A DNA stretch of 64,000 nt from Lachnospiraceae bacterium (GTDB lineage Bacteria; Bacillota; Clostridia; Lachnospirales; Lachnospiraceae). The stretch's first letter is position 1; each line of letters begins with the position of its first letter. The stretch spans positions 1 to 64,000 of the forward strand of contig JAIDHX010000013.1 of NCBI GenBank assembly GCA_029053015.1. The letters run 5' to 3'. The translations under genes and the position numbers were made by a program. Of this stretch, positions 34,756 to 43,700 are shown one piece after another. Below the pieces are notes generated by a model. It saw only the letters and a program-made list of their open reading frames with translations. It made no database searches and was not told the origin of the DNA.

Positions 34756-35679
34756 ATGCCGGACGAAACTGCAAAAAAACCGGATGAGGCATTGTTCTCC
34801 CCCGCACCGTTATCGGACATTGACTTCCCCGTCAACTCCTATAGCACCAATCTCTCCAAACTGTATATGCGAATGGTTCGCTGGGAATGGCATGATGATG
34901 TGGAAATCACCCTTGTCAAATCCGGTCATGCCCTGCTGCGCCTGTCAGACCAAAATATCCCGCTCTCGCCGGGCGATGGCTTTTTCTTAAACCAAAACCA
35001 GCTTCACTCCATCCGCAGCGCCGATAAGGAAGCGTGTATCCTGCACACGATTAAATTTCACCCTTCCTTTCTGTTTGGCTATGGCAAAACCAGCATGTCC
35101 GCCAAATACCTGACCCCTGTTCTGTCGTCCTCCTTCCTGCACTGTCTGTTACTGAAGGCACAGGACGACTCCACAAAGGAAATGCTTAGGCTCGCGGAGG
35201 ATACCTTTTCCTATTGTCTGGGAAAAAAATTCGGATATGAGCTTGCTGTCAAAAGCCTGCTGTGCTACTTTTGGAAGCTTTTGCTGCCTTTCGCCGCACC
35301 GCCTGATGGCGTTCTGGCAGAATCGCCGCATATCTCCGTTGACAGCGCCCGTATAAAACAGGCAATTTTATTTATGGAGAAAAACCATATGGAGCCTTTG
35401 ACTTTAGAAGAAATTGCCGCGTCCATCCACGTCAGCAAAAGTGAATGCTGCCGATGCTTTCAGCGCTCTTTAGGGATTACGCCCTTTGAATATTTGATGA
35501 AATTCAGAATTTTTGAATCCACAAGAAAAATAATGCGCGGAGAGGAAGCTGCCAACTCCATCTCCACGCTTGCCGCATCCGTGGGCTTCAACAGCACAAG
35601 CTATTACAATAAGCTGTTTAAAAAATATTTAAACTGCACGCCGACGGAATATAAAAAATCCTTACAGAAACCGCTATAA
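34756..35679 (+). CDS. AraC family transcriptional regulator
   Basis: 307 residues from ATG 34756 (AAAGGA upstream); an upstream in-frame extension covers the promoter and is rejected. N-terminal cupin-like sensor (DDVEITLVKSGHALLRLSDQ) and C-terminal double HTH of AraC/XylS type (LTLEEIAASIHVSKSECCRC and VGFNSTSYYNKLFKKYLNCTP). These usually respond to a sugar or small metabolite. The ligand is unknown. Divergent from the subtilase and convergent with the M18 aminopeptidase, 31 bp between stops. Confidence 0.9.
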   Translation: MPDETAKKPDEALFSPAPLSDIDFPVNSYSTNLSKLYMRMVRWEWHDDVEITLVKSGHALLRLSDQNIPLSPGDGFFLNQNQLHSIRSADKEACILHTIKFHPSFLFGYGKTSMSAKYLTPVLSSSFLHCLLLKAQDDSTKEMLRLAEDTFSYCLGKKFGYELAVKSLLCYFWKLLLPFAAPPDGVLAESPHISVDSARIKQAILFMEKNHMEPLTLEEIAASIHVSKSECCRCFQRSLGITPFEYLMKFRIFESTRKIMRGEEAANSISTLAASVGFNSTSYYNKLFKKYLNCTPTEYKKSLQKPL

Positions 35680-35710
35680 CCGCGCACGGAAAGGCGCGCG
35701 CCCTTTGCTC

Positions 35711-37030
35711 CTATTTGTCATAAAACGTCTTAAACATACGGACTGCATACGCCGTGTCCCTGCTTCCCGCCGTCTCCAGCGCGGAATGCATGGCGAGCTG
35801 CGGCAGTCCGATATCCGCCGTGGGAACGGATACATGGTTTACGGAAATATTGCCCAGTGTAAGACCCCCTGCAATATCCGAGCGGTTTGTATAAATCTGC
35901 ACCGGTACATCCGCTTCTCTGCACAACTCCTTGATTCCTGCCGCTGTCAGGGCATCCGTCGCATACCGCTGGCTTCCGTGATATTTCATCACAATGCCGC
36001 CGTTTAAAACCGGTCTGTTGACAGGATCTGCCTTCTCCGGATGGTTGGGGTGTATCGCATGTGCATTGTCCGCAGAAATCAAGAAACTATCCGCAATTTT
36101 CTGCCTGAGCCAGCCATTCGGCTTGCCAAAGGCTTCCTGTATCCGCGCCATAACATCGACTAAGAACGTAGAATCCGCACCCTGCCTTGTACTGCTTCCG
36201 ATTTCTTCATTGTCAAACACAACGCAGATATTGATATAATCCTTTGGCGTGCTCTCTATCATGGCTGTCGCCGCCGCAAAGGCACACTGCAAATCGTCCA
36301 GCCTCGGCGAAAGGATAAATTCCCCGCTGCCGCCGATTACCTTTCCTTTTTCCCTGACATATAAAAACAAATCGTGCGCCAGTATTTCTTCCGGCTCCAC
36401 GCCCGCCGCTTCTGCAATGGTTTCCATAAAGCCCTTTTCGCCGCCGGCTTCCCCGTAGAGCGGCAGCATATCGCTCTGCGCATTGTATTCCACGCCCTGA
36501 TTCATATCCCGATTCATATGGATTGCCAGATTGGGTATCACCAGCATGTCCCTGTCCACATTGACAAGACGGCTTACCAGCCTTCCATCCTGCCTGCACA
36601 CAACCCTGCCCGCCACGGAAAGCGTCCTGTCCAACCACGTGCTCATAATCATGCCGCCGTACTTTTCCGTGTTCAGTCTGACATACTGCCCATCCGTCTT
36701 CATCTCCGGGTTTTCCTTGATTTTAAAAGAAGGCGAATCGCTATGGGCCGCCGCAATGTGAAAGCCCTTTACACCCCCAAGGCTGTTTTTTTCCTCTCCC
36801 TGCGCGTTATCCTCCGGTATGGCAAACGCCGCTATAGAAGAATCGTTCCTTGTCACAAAATATCTGCCGCCCGGCGAAAGCTCCCACTCTCCTGCCTCCG
36901 AAAGCTCCGCATACCCCGCCGAAAGCAGTCTTATTTTTATACTTTCCACCGCATGAAAAACACTGGGGCTTTCCTCAATAAACTGTAATAATGCTTCTGT
37001 TCTGTTTTCGCAATCTTTCAAAACCATCAT
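35711..37030 (-). CDS. M18 family aminopeptidase
   Basis: 439-residue cytoplasmic metalloaminopeptidase that removes N-terminal, often acidic or neutral, residues from peptides. The two-metal site is visible: His in AAHSDSPSFKIKE, Asp in SPRLDDLQCAFA, Glu-Glu in NEEIGSSTRQGADS, Asp in SADNAHAIHPNH, and His in AMHSALETAGSRD. Length and order match bacterial M18 enzymes. Two adjacent ATGs at 37030 and 37027 follow GAGAGG; either is possible. No operon partner. Confidence 0.93.
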   Translation of the reverse strand: MMVLKDCENRTEALLQFIEESPSVFHAVESIKIRLLSAGYAELSEAGEWELSPGGRYFVTRNDSSIAAFAIPEDNAQGEEKNSLGGVKGFHIAAAHSDSPSFKIKENPEMKTDGQYVRLNTEKYGGMIMSTWLDRTLSVAGRVVCRQDGRLVSRLVNVDRDMLVIPNLAIHMNRDMNQGVEYNAQSDMLPLYGEAGGEKGFMETIAEAAGVEPEEILAHDLFLYVREKGKVIGGSGEFILSPRLDDLQCAFAAATAMIESTPKDYINICVVFDNEEIGSSTRQGADSTFLVDVMARIQEAFGKPNGWLRQKIADSFLISADNAHAIHPNHPEKADPVNRPVLNGGIVMKYHGSQRYATDALTAAGIKELCREADVPVQIYTNRSDIAGGLTLGNISVNHVSVPTADIGLPQLAMHSALETAGSRDTAYAVRMFKTFYDK

Positions 37031-37100
37031 TCCTCTCTTTCACCGCATATTCGGTATTTTTACCACGATTCTACCATAGAGGATATCTCTTTACAAGCCC

Positions 37101-37889
37101 TTAACCGACTATATCCCGCCTGCCATACGCAAGCAACGCCGCCGCAAGGAAAGCCACACATGCACCTGCTCCGGCTAAAAGCAGGGGAATCCGAACCGCG
37201 TTCTCGGAAAAGATATCCGATGCGTTTGCATAGTAAAACGGTGTCACATATTTTGCAGGTTTCAATGCCGGCACCACTCTCAAGAGCAAATCCAGCATAT
37301 AGAAAAATATGGCAAGCCCCAGCGCCGCTCCCGTCGGCTTTTTTCGGCATATGGCAGAGAGCAGAAAGCATATACTGCCAATCTCAAGCTGCATCAGAAA
37401 TGCCGCGCCGTGATACCGCAGAAGATTTGCCATATGGGGCATTTCTCCCATGCAGGAAAAACCCGCCAGAACACAGACAAGGGTTATCAACCCAAACAGG
37501 AATATCAAGAGCACCATGGCTGCATACTTTGCAAGCAGAATTTCAGTGCGGGAAAGCGGCAGCGTGTTTAAAAATTCCGAAGTATGCCCTTCCTCCTCCT
37601 TTGCCACAAGCGCGCTTCCCGTCATCGCCGCAAACAACCCTCCGCCAAGCGAAAGCATAATGGCGATTTCCACCGCATAGTACCCCTCCAACGTTCCGAT
37701 ATTCACCTTATCCATCCCCAACGCTGTGCTGAACCCTCCCATTTCAGCAAACATTTCCGACATCCCCCCCATAGAATCCGCAAGACTGTCATACAAAAGC
37801 AAGCAGGCAAAACATAACCCCCCCACACACAACGCCCACACAAGCAGACTCTTTCGATTCAATCTACACTCATGCATAAACAATACCAT
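37101..37889 (-). CDS. ABC transporter permease (ABC-2 type)
   Basis: 262 residues from ATG 37887-37889 (GGAGAAGAG upstream). Six membrane segments, with the ABC-2 signature region EEEGHTSEFLNTLPLSRTEI between helices 2 and 3. Upstream in-frame codons lie inside repeat I and are not part of the gene. It pairs with the ATPase at 38273-39148, though ~380 bp of two repeats separate them. With LytTR and DUF3021 it forms a LytTR regulatory system. The substrate is unknown; related loci export lipid-like or peptide compounds or serve self-immunity. Confidence 0.85.
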   Translation of the reverse strand: MVLFMHECRLNRKSLLVWALCVGGLCFACLLLYDSLADSMGGMSEMFAEMGGFSTALGMDKVNIGTLEGYYAVEIAIMLSLGGGLFAAMTGSALVAKEEEGHTSEFLNTLPLSRTEILLAKYAAMVLLIFLFGLITLVCVLAGFSCMGEMPHMANLLRYHGAAFLMQLEIGSICFLLSAICRKKPTGAALGLAIFFYMLDLLLRVVPALKPAKYVTPFYYANASDIFSENAVRIPLLLAGAGACVAFLAAALLAYGRRDIVG

Positions 37890-37922
37890 TTTCTCTTCTC
37901 CTTCCACCAAGGTAATATTATA

Positions 37923-38063
37923 TAGGTGATTGCGAAATGTCTTTTGCAGGTGACGGAAATGTTCAATATAGACAAAAACGGGCTCCGAAGCGTGGCAAGT
38001 CGCCCTTATTTTGTCTATATTGCCCATTTCCTGTAGCTTGCAGGAAAGTTTCACAAGCACCTA
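37923..38063. repeat. Palindromic repeat element I (CTTGCCACGCTTCGG-loop family, inverted)
   Basis: Starts TAGGTGATTGCGAAA at 37923 and ends with the inverted TAGGTGCTTGTGAAA at 38063. Arms CAATATAGACAAAA and TTTTGTCTATATTG enclose the loop ctccgaagcgtggcaagtcg (37983-38002), the complement of the loop in H. It is adjacent to D, mirroring the C-H pair at 11.3-11.6 kb. Confidence 0.87.
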
Positions 38064-38074
38064 CTGGCTTTCAT

Positions 38075-38277
38075 TGAGTAATTGCAAAACTCACACTTGC
38101 CAGTTCCGAATTGTGCACATGGTATATTCCAATACAGACCCTTGCTTACCGCCGGTACTTAGCGAGGTATTTTCGAGCTTAGTACCGCTGCGGTAAGCTC
38201 GGAGCGAGAGCGCGTCTGTATTGGAATATACCATGTACACAATGACAACAGCAGCACTTTTGAGTTTCGTAATTACT
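38075..38277. repeat. Palindromic repeat element D with terminal inverted repeats
   Basis: Near-identical outer stem to C and E (ACATGGTATATTCCAATACAGAC paired; GTGCACATGGTATATTCC shared with E). Inner arms GCTTACCGC and GCGGTAAGC, then GGTACT and AGTACC. Conserved block tcggagcgagagcgc at 38199-38213 in the 3' arm. The right end (AGTAATTACGAAACTCA on the minus strand) overlaps and supplies the TAA stop of the ABC ATPase gene. Confidence 0.88.
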
Positions 38278-39148
38278 GATATAACTGCATAAACATTTCC
38301 TCCAGCGGCGGCTCCTCAATCAGCACATCCTTTGGCGAAAGCGCCAGAATCGCAGCAAGCATCTCCTGCATATCCCCGCTATAGGAAAAAGAAACCCCAT
38401 CCTGCTCCTTCCTTACTTCCTCCATTTCGGAAAGCGCAGGCGCCCCGTTTACGCCTGCAAGCCTTATTTTTCGCAGCTTGGACTTCGACAAATTTTCCAC
38501 CGTATCCACGCGCACCAGACTGCCATCCCTGATGATGGCGGCGTGCTTACAGTACTGTCTGACCTCCGTCAGCACATGGGAGGAAAGAAAGCATGTGGCG
38601 CCCGCATGGTTCGCTTCCATAAGCAATTCAAAAAACGCCTCCTGCATAAGCGGGTCCAGACCGGAGGTTGGTTCATCCAAAACGAGAAGCGCCGGCTTGT
38701 GCTGCATGGCACAGACAATACTCACTTTTTTTCGATTGCCCAGGGACAACTCCGATATCCTCTTTTTCCTGTCCACCTTAAGCCTGTCGCAGAGGCGCGC
38801 TGCCTCCGTCCCACAGTCCATACCTCTCAAGTCTGCCGCCAGCTTTATCACTTTTTCTGCCGTCATGGAGGGATAAAACATCACCTCAGACGGCATATAC
38901 CCCACGTTTCGCAGAATCTCCTTCTGTTCCTTCCCCGTTCTCCTGCCCAGAATACTGATTTCTCCGGCTTCAAAATGCAGCATCCCCAAAAGACAGCGGA
39001 TTGTCGTAGATTTGCCCGCGCCGTTGGGACCCAGGAAGCCGAATACATCCCCTCGCTCCACCACAAGGGAAATATCCCGCACACCGCGCTTTTTTCCGTA
39101 ATTTTTTGTCAATCCCGAAATTTCAATCGCTTTTTCCAACCTTGTCAC
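38273..39148 (-). CDS. ABC transporter ATP-binding protein
   Basis: 291 residues with a complete nucleotide-binding domain: Walker A GPNGAGKST, Q-loop region VGYMPSEVMFYP, signature LSLGNRKKV (LSGGQ variant), Walker B LLVLDEPTSGLDP and H-loop LSSHVLTEV. C-terminal ~70 residues resemble those of ABC-2 exporters such as the BcrA type. Start is uncertain: GTG 39148, or TTG at 39139, which has better spacing from GAGGGG. Its start overlaps the DUF3021 gene end, implying coupling. The stop codon lies in repeat D. Confidence 0.9.
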   Translation of the reverse strand: MTRLEKAIEISGLTKNYGKKRGVRDISLVVERGDVFGFLGPNGAGKSTTIRCLLGMLHFEAGEISILGRRTGKEQKEILRNVGYMPSEVMFYPSMTAEKVIKLAADLRGMDCGTEAARLCDRLKVDRKKRISELSLGNRKKVSIVCAMQHKPALLVLDEPTSGLDPLMQEAFFELLMEANHAGATCFLSSHVLTEVRQYCKHAAIIRDGSLVRVDTVENLSKSKLRKIRLAGVNGAPALSEMEEVRKEQDGVSFSYSGDMQEMLAAILALSPKDVLIEEPPLEEMFMQLYQ

Positions 39149-39608
39149 CCCTCTTTTCGTCTTTCTTATAAGCTTCCAGCATTTCGTTGAGTTCCTTCGT
39201 CTCCGCCCCTCTTTTTATCCTGTTGACGAGAAACAGACAGCCGTAACCAATCAATAAAAAGGCGGCAAAACCGATTGTGACGCCAATTTTTTTATCAAAC
39301 CAGCCGCAGGCATAACTGAGAAAAGCATATACCGCCGCACAGCCCATTGCATATAAGAACTCCTTTATTCCGAAGCGCTCCGCTTCATCAAAATTCCCCA
39401 GCAGGCAAATCTGCACATACCCCATGGCATAGGTGCAAAAAATCATTTCCGCCATATGCAAAATACTTGCCGCATATACCTTTTGAAAAAGCAGATAACA
39501 GCAGTAAAAGAAGAGAATACAAAAAAAGTAAAGACATGCCTTATACTCAACCTGTACTTCCGTATTCAGATATTTTCGAAACCGCTCTCCGCGTTTTTGT
39601 TTATGCAT
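39123..39608 (-). CDS. DUF3021-type membrane protein (LytTR partner)
   Basis: 161 residues, four membrane helices in the middle (YFFCILFFYCCYLLFQ, MAEMIFCTYAMGYVQICLL, FLYAMGCAAVYAFLSYA, VTIGFAAFLLIGYGCLFLV) and a charged C-terminal tail with ELNEMLEAYKKDEK. The build and position directly after a short LytTR gene match DUF3021 partners that hold LytTR regulators inactive at the membrane in streptococcal HdrRM/BrsRM-type systems. Its start overlaps the LytTR stop by 8 nt and its end overlaps the ATPase start, so all are co-translated. Confidence 0.82.
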   Translation of the reverse strand: MHKQKRGERFRKYLNTEVQVEYKACLYFFCILFFYCCYLLFQKVYAASILHMAEMIFCTYAMGYVQICLLGNFDEAERFGIKEFLYAMGCAAVYAFLSYACGWFDKKIGVTIGFAAFLLIGYGCLFLVNRIKRGAETKELNEMLEAYKKDEKRGDKVGKSD

Positions 39609-40065
39609 AATCTTTCCTCCTTCCTCTCTTCAGCACAGCCCGCAGCTCCTTCGCATATTTTCTCGATATCATAACCGTTTCCCCGTTGCTCAAAAAGGCG
39701 CGAATCCTGCTGCCCGGCTCACTTTTCAGCCGTTCTATCTTATCGATATGGATTGTCATTGTGCGGGAACAGCGCAAAAATCCGTTTTCCTCATAGCGCG
39801 CCGTTATCTCCGGAAGGCTCTCCTGTATGCGGTAAACCACATCGGACAAGTAAGCGTAAACCGCGTTGTCCACGCTCTCAAAATAAAAAACCTCGTCGGG
39901 TGAAAACAGGTAAAGCTGCCCGCCGCCGTCCACCCCGCGCCCCATAAGCTTACTCTCCTGCCCTTTGATAAAGCGGCAGAGCGCCTCTATCCTTTCATTC
40001 ATCTCTCTGTAGCGGATTATGATTTCTTCCTCGCCCGCCGCAAGCTGCTCCATCCTTACCTTCAT
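39601..40065 (-). CDS. LytTR-domain transcriptional regulator without receiver domain
   Basis: About 154 residues from ATG 40063-40065; ATG at 40077 is also possible, and an upstream extension looks spurious. N-terminal ~45 residues are helical, then a LytTR DNA-binding domain (~55-150: GQLYLFSPDEVFYFESVDN, FLRCSRTMTIHIDKIERLK, FLSNGETVMISRKYAKELR). There is no REC domain, as expected when a membrane partner, not a kinase, controls it. First gene of the LytTR-DUF3021-ATPase-permease operon, which it probably autoregulates. Confidence 0.88.
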   Translation of the reverse strand: MKVRMEQLAAGEEEIIIRYREMNERIEALCRFIKGQESKLMGRGVDGGGQLYLFSPDEVFYFESVDNAVYAYLSDVVYRIQESLPEITARYEENGFLRCSRTMTIHIDKIERLKSEPGSRIRAFLSNGETVMISRKYAKELRAVLKRGRRKDYA

Positions 40066-40227
40066 TTGATACCTCATGCTTTTTAGCGTTTTCTGTGCAT
40101 AAAAAAGGGCTGCACCGCAGAACTTCCCCGCACACTTGTTATTGTGCGGTATTTCTGCCCGATATGCAACCCAGCTTTGCCTAAAGTGCTGTTTTCTATC
40201 CTCGAAATGCACTTTTATTCTGTTCTT

Positions 40228-40698
40228 CTATAAAATCACTTCCATGCCGACCTTCTGCGGCTTAAGCCCACATGCCTCATAAAACCGCATGGCATTTTCA
40301 TTGCAAGTCCATACATTTAAGGTAACATTATAACAGCCCTGTTCCCGCGCAAAGGCAAGCACTGCTTCATATAATGCACGCCCCACATGTCTGCCCCGCA
40401 GATTTTCATCCACACACAAATCATCGATATACAAGGTAGTCATATCTTCCAGGATATTGTTGTCCTTCTGTCTGACAAAGATGCAGAACGCATACCCCAT
40501 CAGCACATCATTTTCATCAACCGCCGCAAAAACCGGCGTTTCCTCATCTTTCAAAATAGCAAGAAGCTGTGCATCCGTATATTTTTTGGCTCCTGCCTTA
40601 AATAAATCCGGTCTGCCCTCATGGTGTACTGCATTCACTTGAATAAGCAGCCGGTTTATCCCTTTCAAATCCTTTTCTTCTGCCCGTCTTATTTTCAT
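40228..40698 (-). CDS. GNAT family N-acetyltransferase
   Basis: 156 residues from ATG 40696-40698 (AGGAT upstream); the longer reading runs back through the purL terminator. Acetyl-CoA binding motif LCVDENLRGRHVGRALYEAV and a C-terminal CNENAMRFYEACGLKPQKVG identify a GNAT fold. Starts MKIRRAEEKDLKGINRLLIQ. Substrate unknown. It follows purL's terminator, so it probably has its own promoter or depends on readthrough. Confidence 0.87.
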   Translation of the reverse strand: MKIRRAEEKDLKGINRLLIQVNAVHHEGRPDLFKAGAKKYTDAQLLAILKDEETPVFAAVDENDVLMGYAFCIFVRQKDNNILEDMTTLYIDDLCVDENLRGRHVGRALYEAVLAFAREQGCYNVTLNVWTCNENAMRFYEACGLKPQKVGMEVIL

Positions 40699-40712
40699 TG
40701 TTCTTATCCTAA

Positions 40713-40753
40713 AAATGACCTTATGCAAAGTCAAATCCTGCATAAGGTCATTT
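40713..40753 (-). terminator. purL terminator
   Basis: Minus-strand hairpin AAATGACCTTATGCA / TGCATAAGGTCATTT with a 11-nt loop, followed by TTAGG after a TTTTT tract formed by the stem end; begins 6 bp after the purL stop. Strong perfect 15-bp stem. Confidence 0.85.
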
Positions 40754-40758
40754 GCTCC

Positions 40759-43700
40759 TTACTTAAAATATGCTACTCCGCTTTCAAAAATCTTCAAATC
40801 CTGTTCTCCGTAGATGTTCATGGCAACTGCGGTATCCCGCCTTTCCACATGCGCCATCTTGCCGAAGCAGCGCCCATCTGGAGAAGTGATTCCCTCGATT
40901 GCCATGTAGGAACCGTTTACATTCCATTCCTCGTCCATGGAAAGCGCACCGTTTATATCCGCATACTGGGTGGCAACCTGCCCGTTTGCAAACAGTCTGT
41001 CAAGCCACTCCTTCTTTGCCACAAAACGTCCTTCCCCATGGGAAGCAGGCGTCACGTAGGTTGCGCCCAACTCGGCGCCGCGCAGCCACGGCGACTTGTT
41101 TGACACCACCTTGGTATACACCATCTTGGAAATATGGCGGTTTATGGTATTGAAGGTCAGGGTCGGCGAATCCTCGGTCTGCCCTGTAATCTCCCCGAAG
41201 GGTACAAGCCCCAGCTTGATTAACGCCTGGAATCCGTTGCAGATACCCAGCGCCAGACCGTCCCTCTCCTGTAAAAGCTTCATAACCGCTTCTTTTATCT
41301 TTTCATTCTGGAATGCCGTGGCAAAAAACTTTGCGGAACCGTCCGGCTCATCGCCCGCAGAGAACCCGCCGGGGAACATAATAATCTGCGCGCCGTTTAT
41401 CGCCTTTTCAAACTCCTCCACGGAAGCCCTGATATCCTCCGCCGTCAGATTTCGGAATACCTTGGTAACCACCTCTGCACCGGCACGCTCAAATGCCTTC
41501 CTGCTGTCGTACTCGCAGTTGGTTCCGGGGAATACCGGTATAAAGACCGTGGGCTTTGCCACTTTATTCTTGCATACGTATATACTATCTGCGGAAAAAA
41601 GACCCGTTTCCACACTGTCCGTGCCCTTAAACGCTTTGGTGGGGAATACCTTTTCAAGCGTCTTTGTCCATGCCCCTACAGCCTCTTCTATGGAAAGCTT
41701 CATGTCGCCGCAGACGATTGCCGCTTCCTCTGTCACGCAGCCCAAAACCACATAGTCCGCATCGGAAGACGCAAGCTCCGCTTCCCTGCCGGCCGGCACT
41801 TCTGCCACAATCTCACCCAGTCCGTTTTCAAAGAGTGCATTGACAGAAACCGCATCATCGATGCGAACGCCCAGCTTATTGCCGAACGCCATCTTGGAAA
41901 GCGCAGCCGCCGCGCCCTTACTGTCGAGCGCATAGGCAGACACAATCACGCCGTCCTGTATCAGCTTTGCAATCTTTTCGTACAACGCCATGACCTTCTC
42001 ATATATCGGGATGTCATAGTCGTCCTTTTCCATTTTGAAGCGAACCAGCTTACTGCCCGCCTTCTTTAACTCCGGTGTAATGATATCGCCGTATCCGGCA
42101 ACATCCACCGCAAAAGAAACCAGTGTCGGCGGAACATCAATATCGTTGAAAGTACCTGACATGGAATCCTTGCCGCCGATGGAGGGAAGACCATAGCCAA
42201 CCTGTGCGTCATAAGCGCCTAAAAGTGCCGCAAAGGGCTGGCTCCAACGCTCCGGCTCCTCCGTCATTCTGCGGAAGTACTCCTGAAAGGTAAATCTAAT
42301 CTTTTTATAATCACCGCCTCCGGCAACTATTTTTGCCATGGACTCCGTAACGGCATAAATCGCGCCGTGGTAAGGGCTCCATGCGGACAGATACGGGTCA
42401 AAGCCATAACTCATCATGGTGACGGTATCCGTACTGCCATGCAGTACAGGCAGTTTAGCCACCATGGTCTGTGTCTCCGTAAGCTGATACCTGCCGCCGT
42501 AGGGCATAAGCACACTGCCGGCACCGATGGAGGAATCGAACATTTCCACCAGCCCTTTCTGCGAGCACACATTCAAGTCACCCAGCAGGGCAAGCCATGC
42601 GCCCTTCACATCGCCTGCTTCCAGCTTTTCCGCCACTGCAGGAACCGCTATTTTATCAAAATAATTTTCTTCTTCGGAAGGAATCTCCACCTTGACGGCA
42701 GTTTCCTGATGCGCACCGTTGGTATCCAGAAAGGCGCGTGAAATATTGACGATATCTTTTCCTCGCCAATTTAACACCAGACGGGGCTCCTCTGTCACCA
42801 CCGCGACAGGCACCGCCTCCAGATTCTCCTCAGCGGCATAGCCCAAAAAGGCGTCCACATCACCCTTGTCAACCACAACCGCCATACGCTCCTGCGACTC
42901 GGAGATGGCAAGCTCCGTGCCGTCCAGTCCGGCATATTTCTTCGGCACTTTATCCAAATCCACCACAAGACCGTCCGCCAGCTCACCGATGGCAACGGAA
43001 ACGCCGCCCGCGCCGAAATCGTTGCACTTCTTAATCAGCCTGCTGACCTCTTCACGCCTGAACAGCCTCTGTATTTTGCGCTCTGTAGGCGCATTGCCCT
43101 TTTGTACCTCCGCGCCACAGGTCTCTATAGAAGTATCCGTGTGCACTTTGGAGGAACCGGTAGCGCCGCCGCAGCCATCGCGTCCCGTCCGTCCGCCGAG
43201 CAGGATAATGATATCGCCGGGATCGGAGGTCTCGCGGATAACGTTCTTTCTGGGCGCTGCTCCCATCACCGCACCGATTTCCATACGCTTTGCCACGTAG
43301 GAAGGGTGATAAATTTCTTTTACATAACCGGTGGCAAGACCAATCTGGTTACCATAGGAGGAATAACCCGATGCCGCGCCCCTCACCAGCTTTTTCTGTG
43401 AGAGCTTGCCGTGCAGGGTCTCCGATACCGGCAGAGTAGGGTCTGCCGCGCCGGTAACACGCATCGCCTGATAAACATAACCGCGTCCGGAAAGCGGATC
43501 ACGGATGGCGCCGCCAAGACAGGTCGCCGCACCGCCGAAGGGCTCGATTTCCGTAGGGTGATTGTGCGTCTCATTTTTAAAGAACACCAGCCACTCTTCC
43601 GTAACCTTTTCTCCGTCATAATCCATCTCTACAGGCACGATAACAGAGCAGGCGTTAATCTCATCGGACTGCTCCATGTCCTCGAGCCTGCCGTCTTTCT

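Noticed and set aside
36374..36988. 204-codon ORF opposite the M18 aminopeptidase
   Set aside because: Antisense to a well-supported enzyme gene.
37890..38060. 57-residue N-terminal extension of the ABC permease
   Set aside because: It lies inside repeat I and has no hydrophobic or conserved sequence; the start with GGAGAAGAG at 37889 is better.
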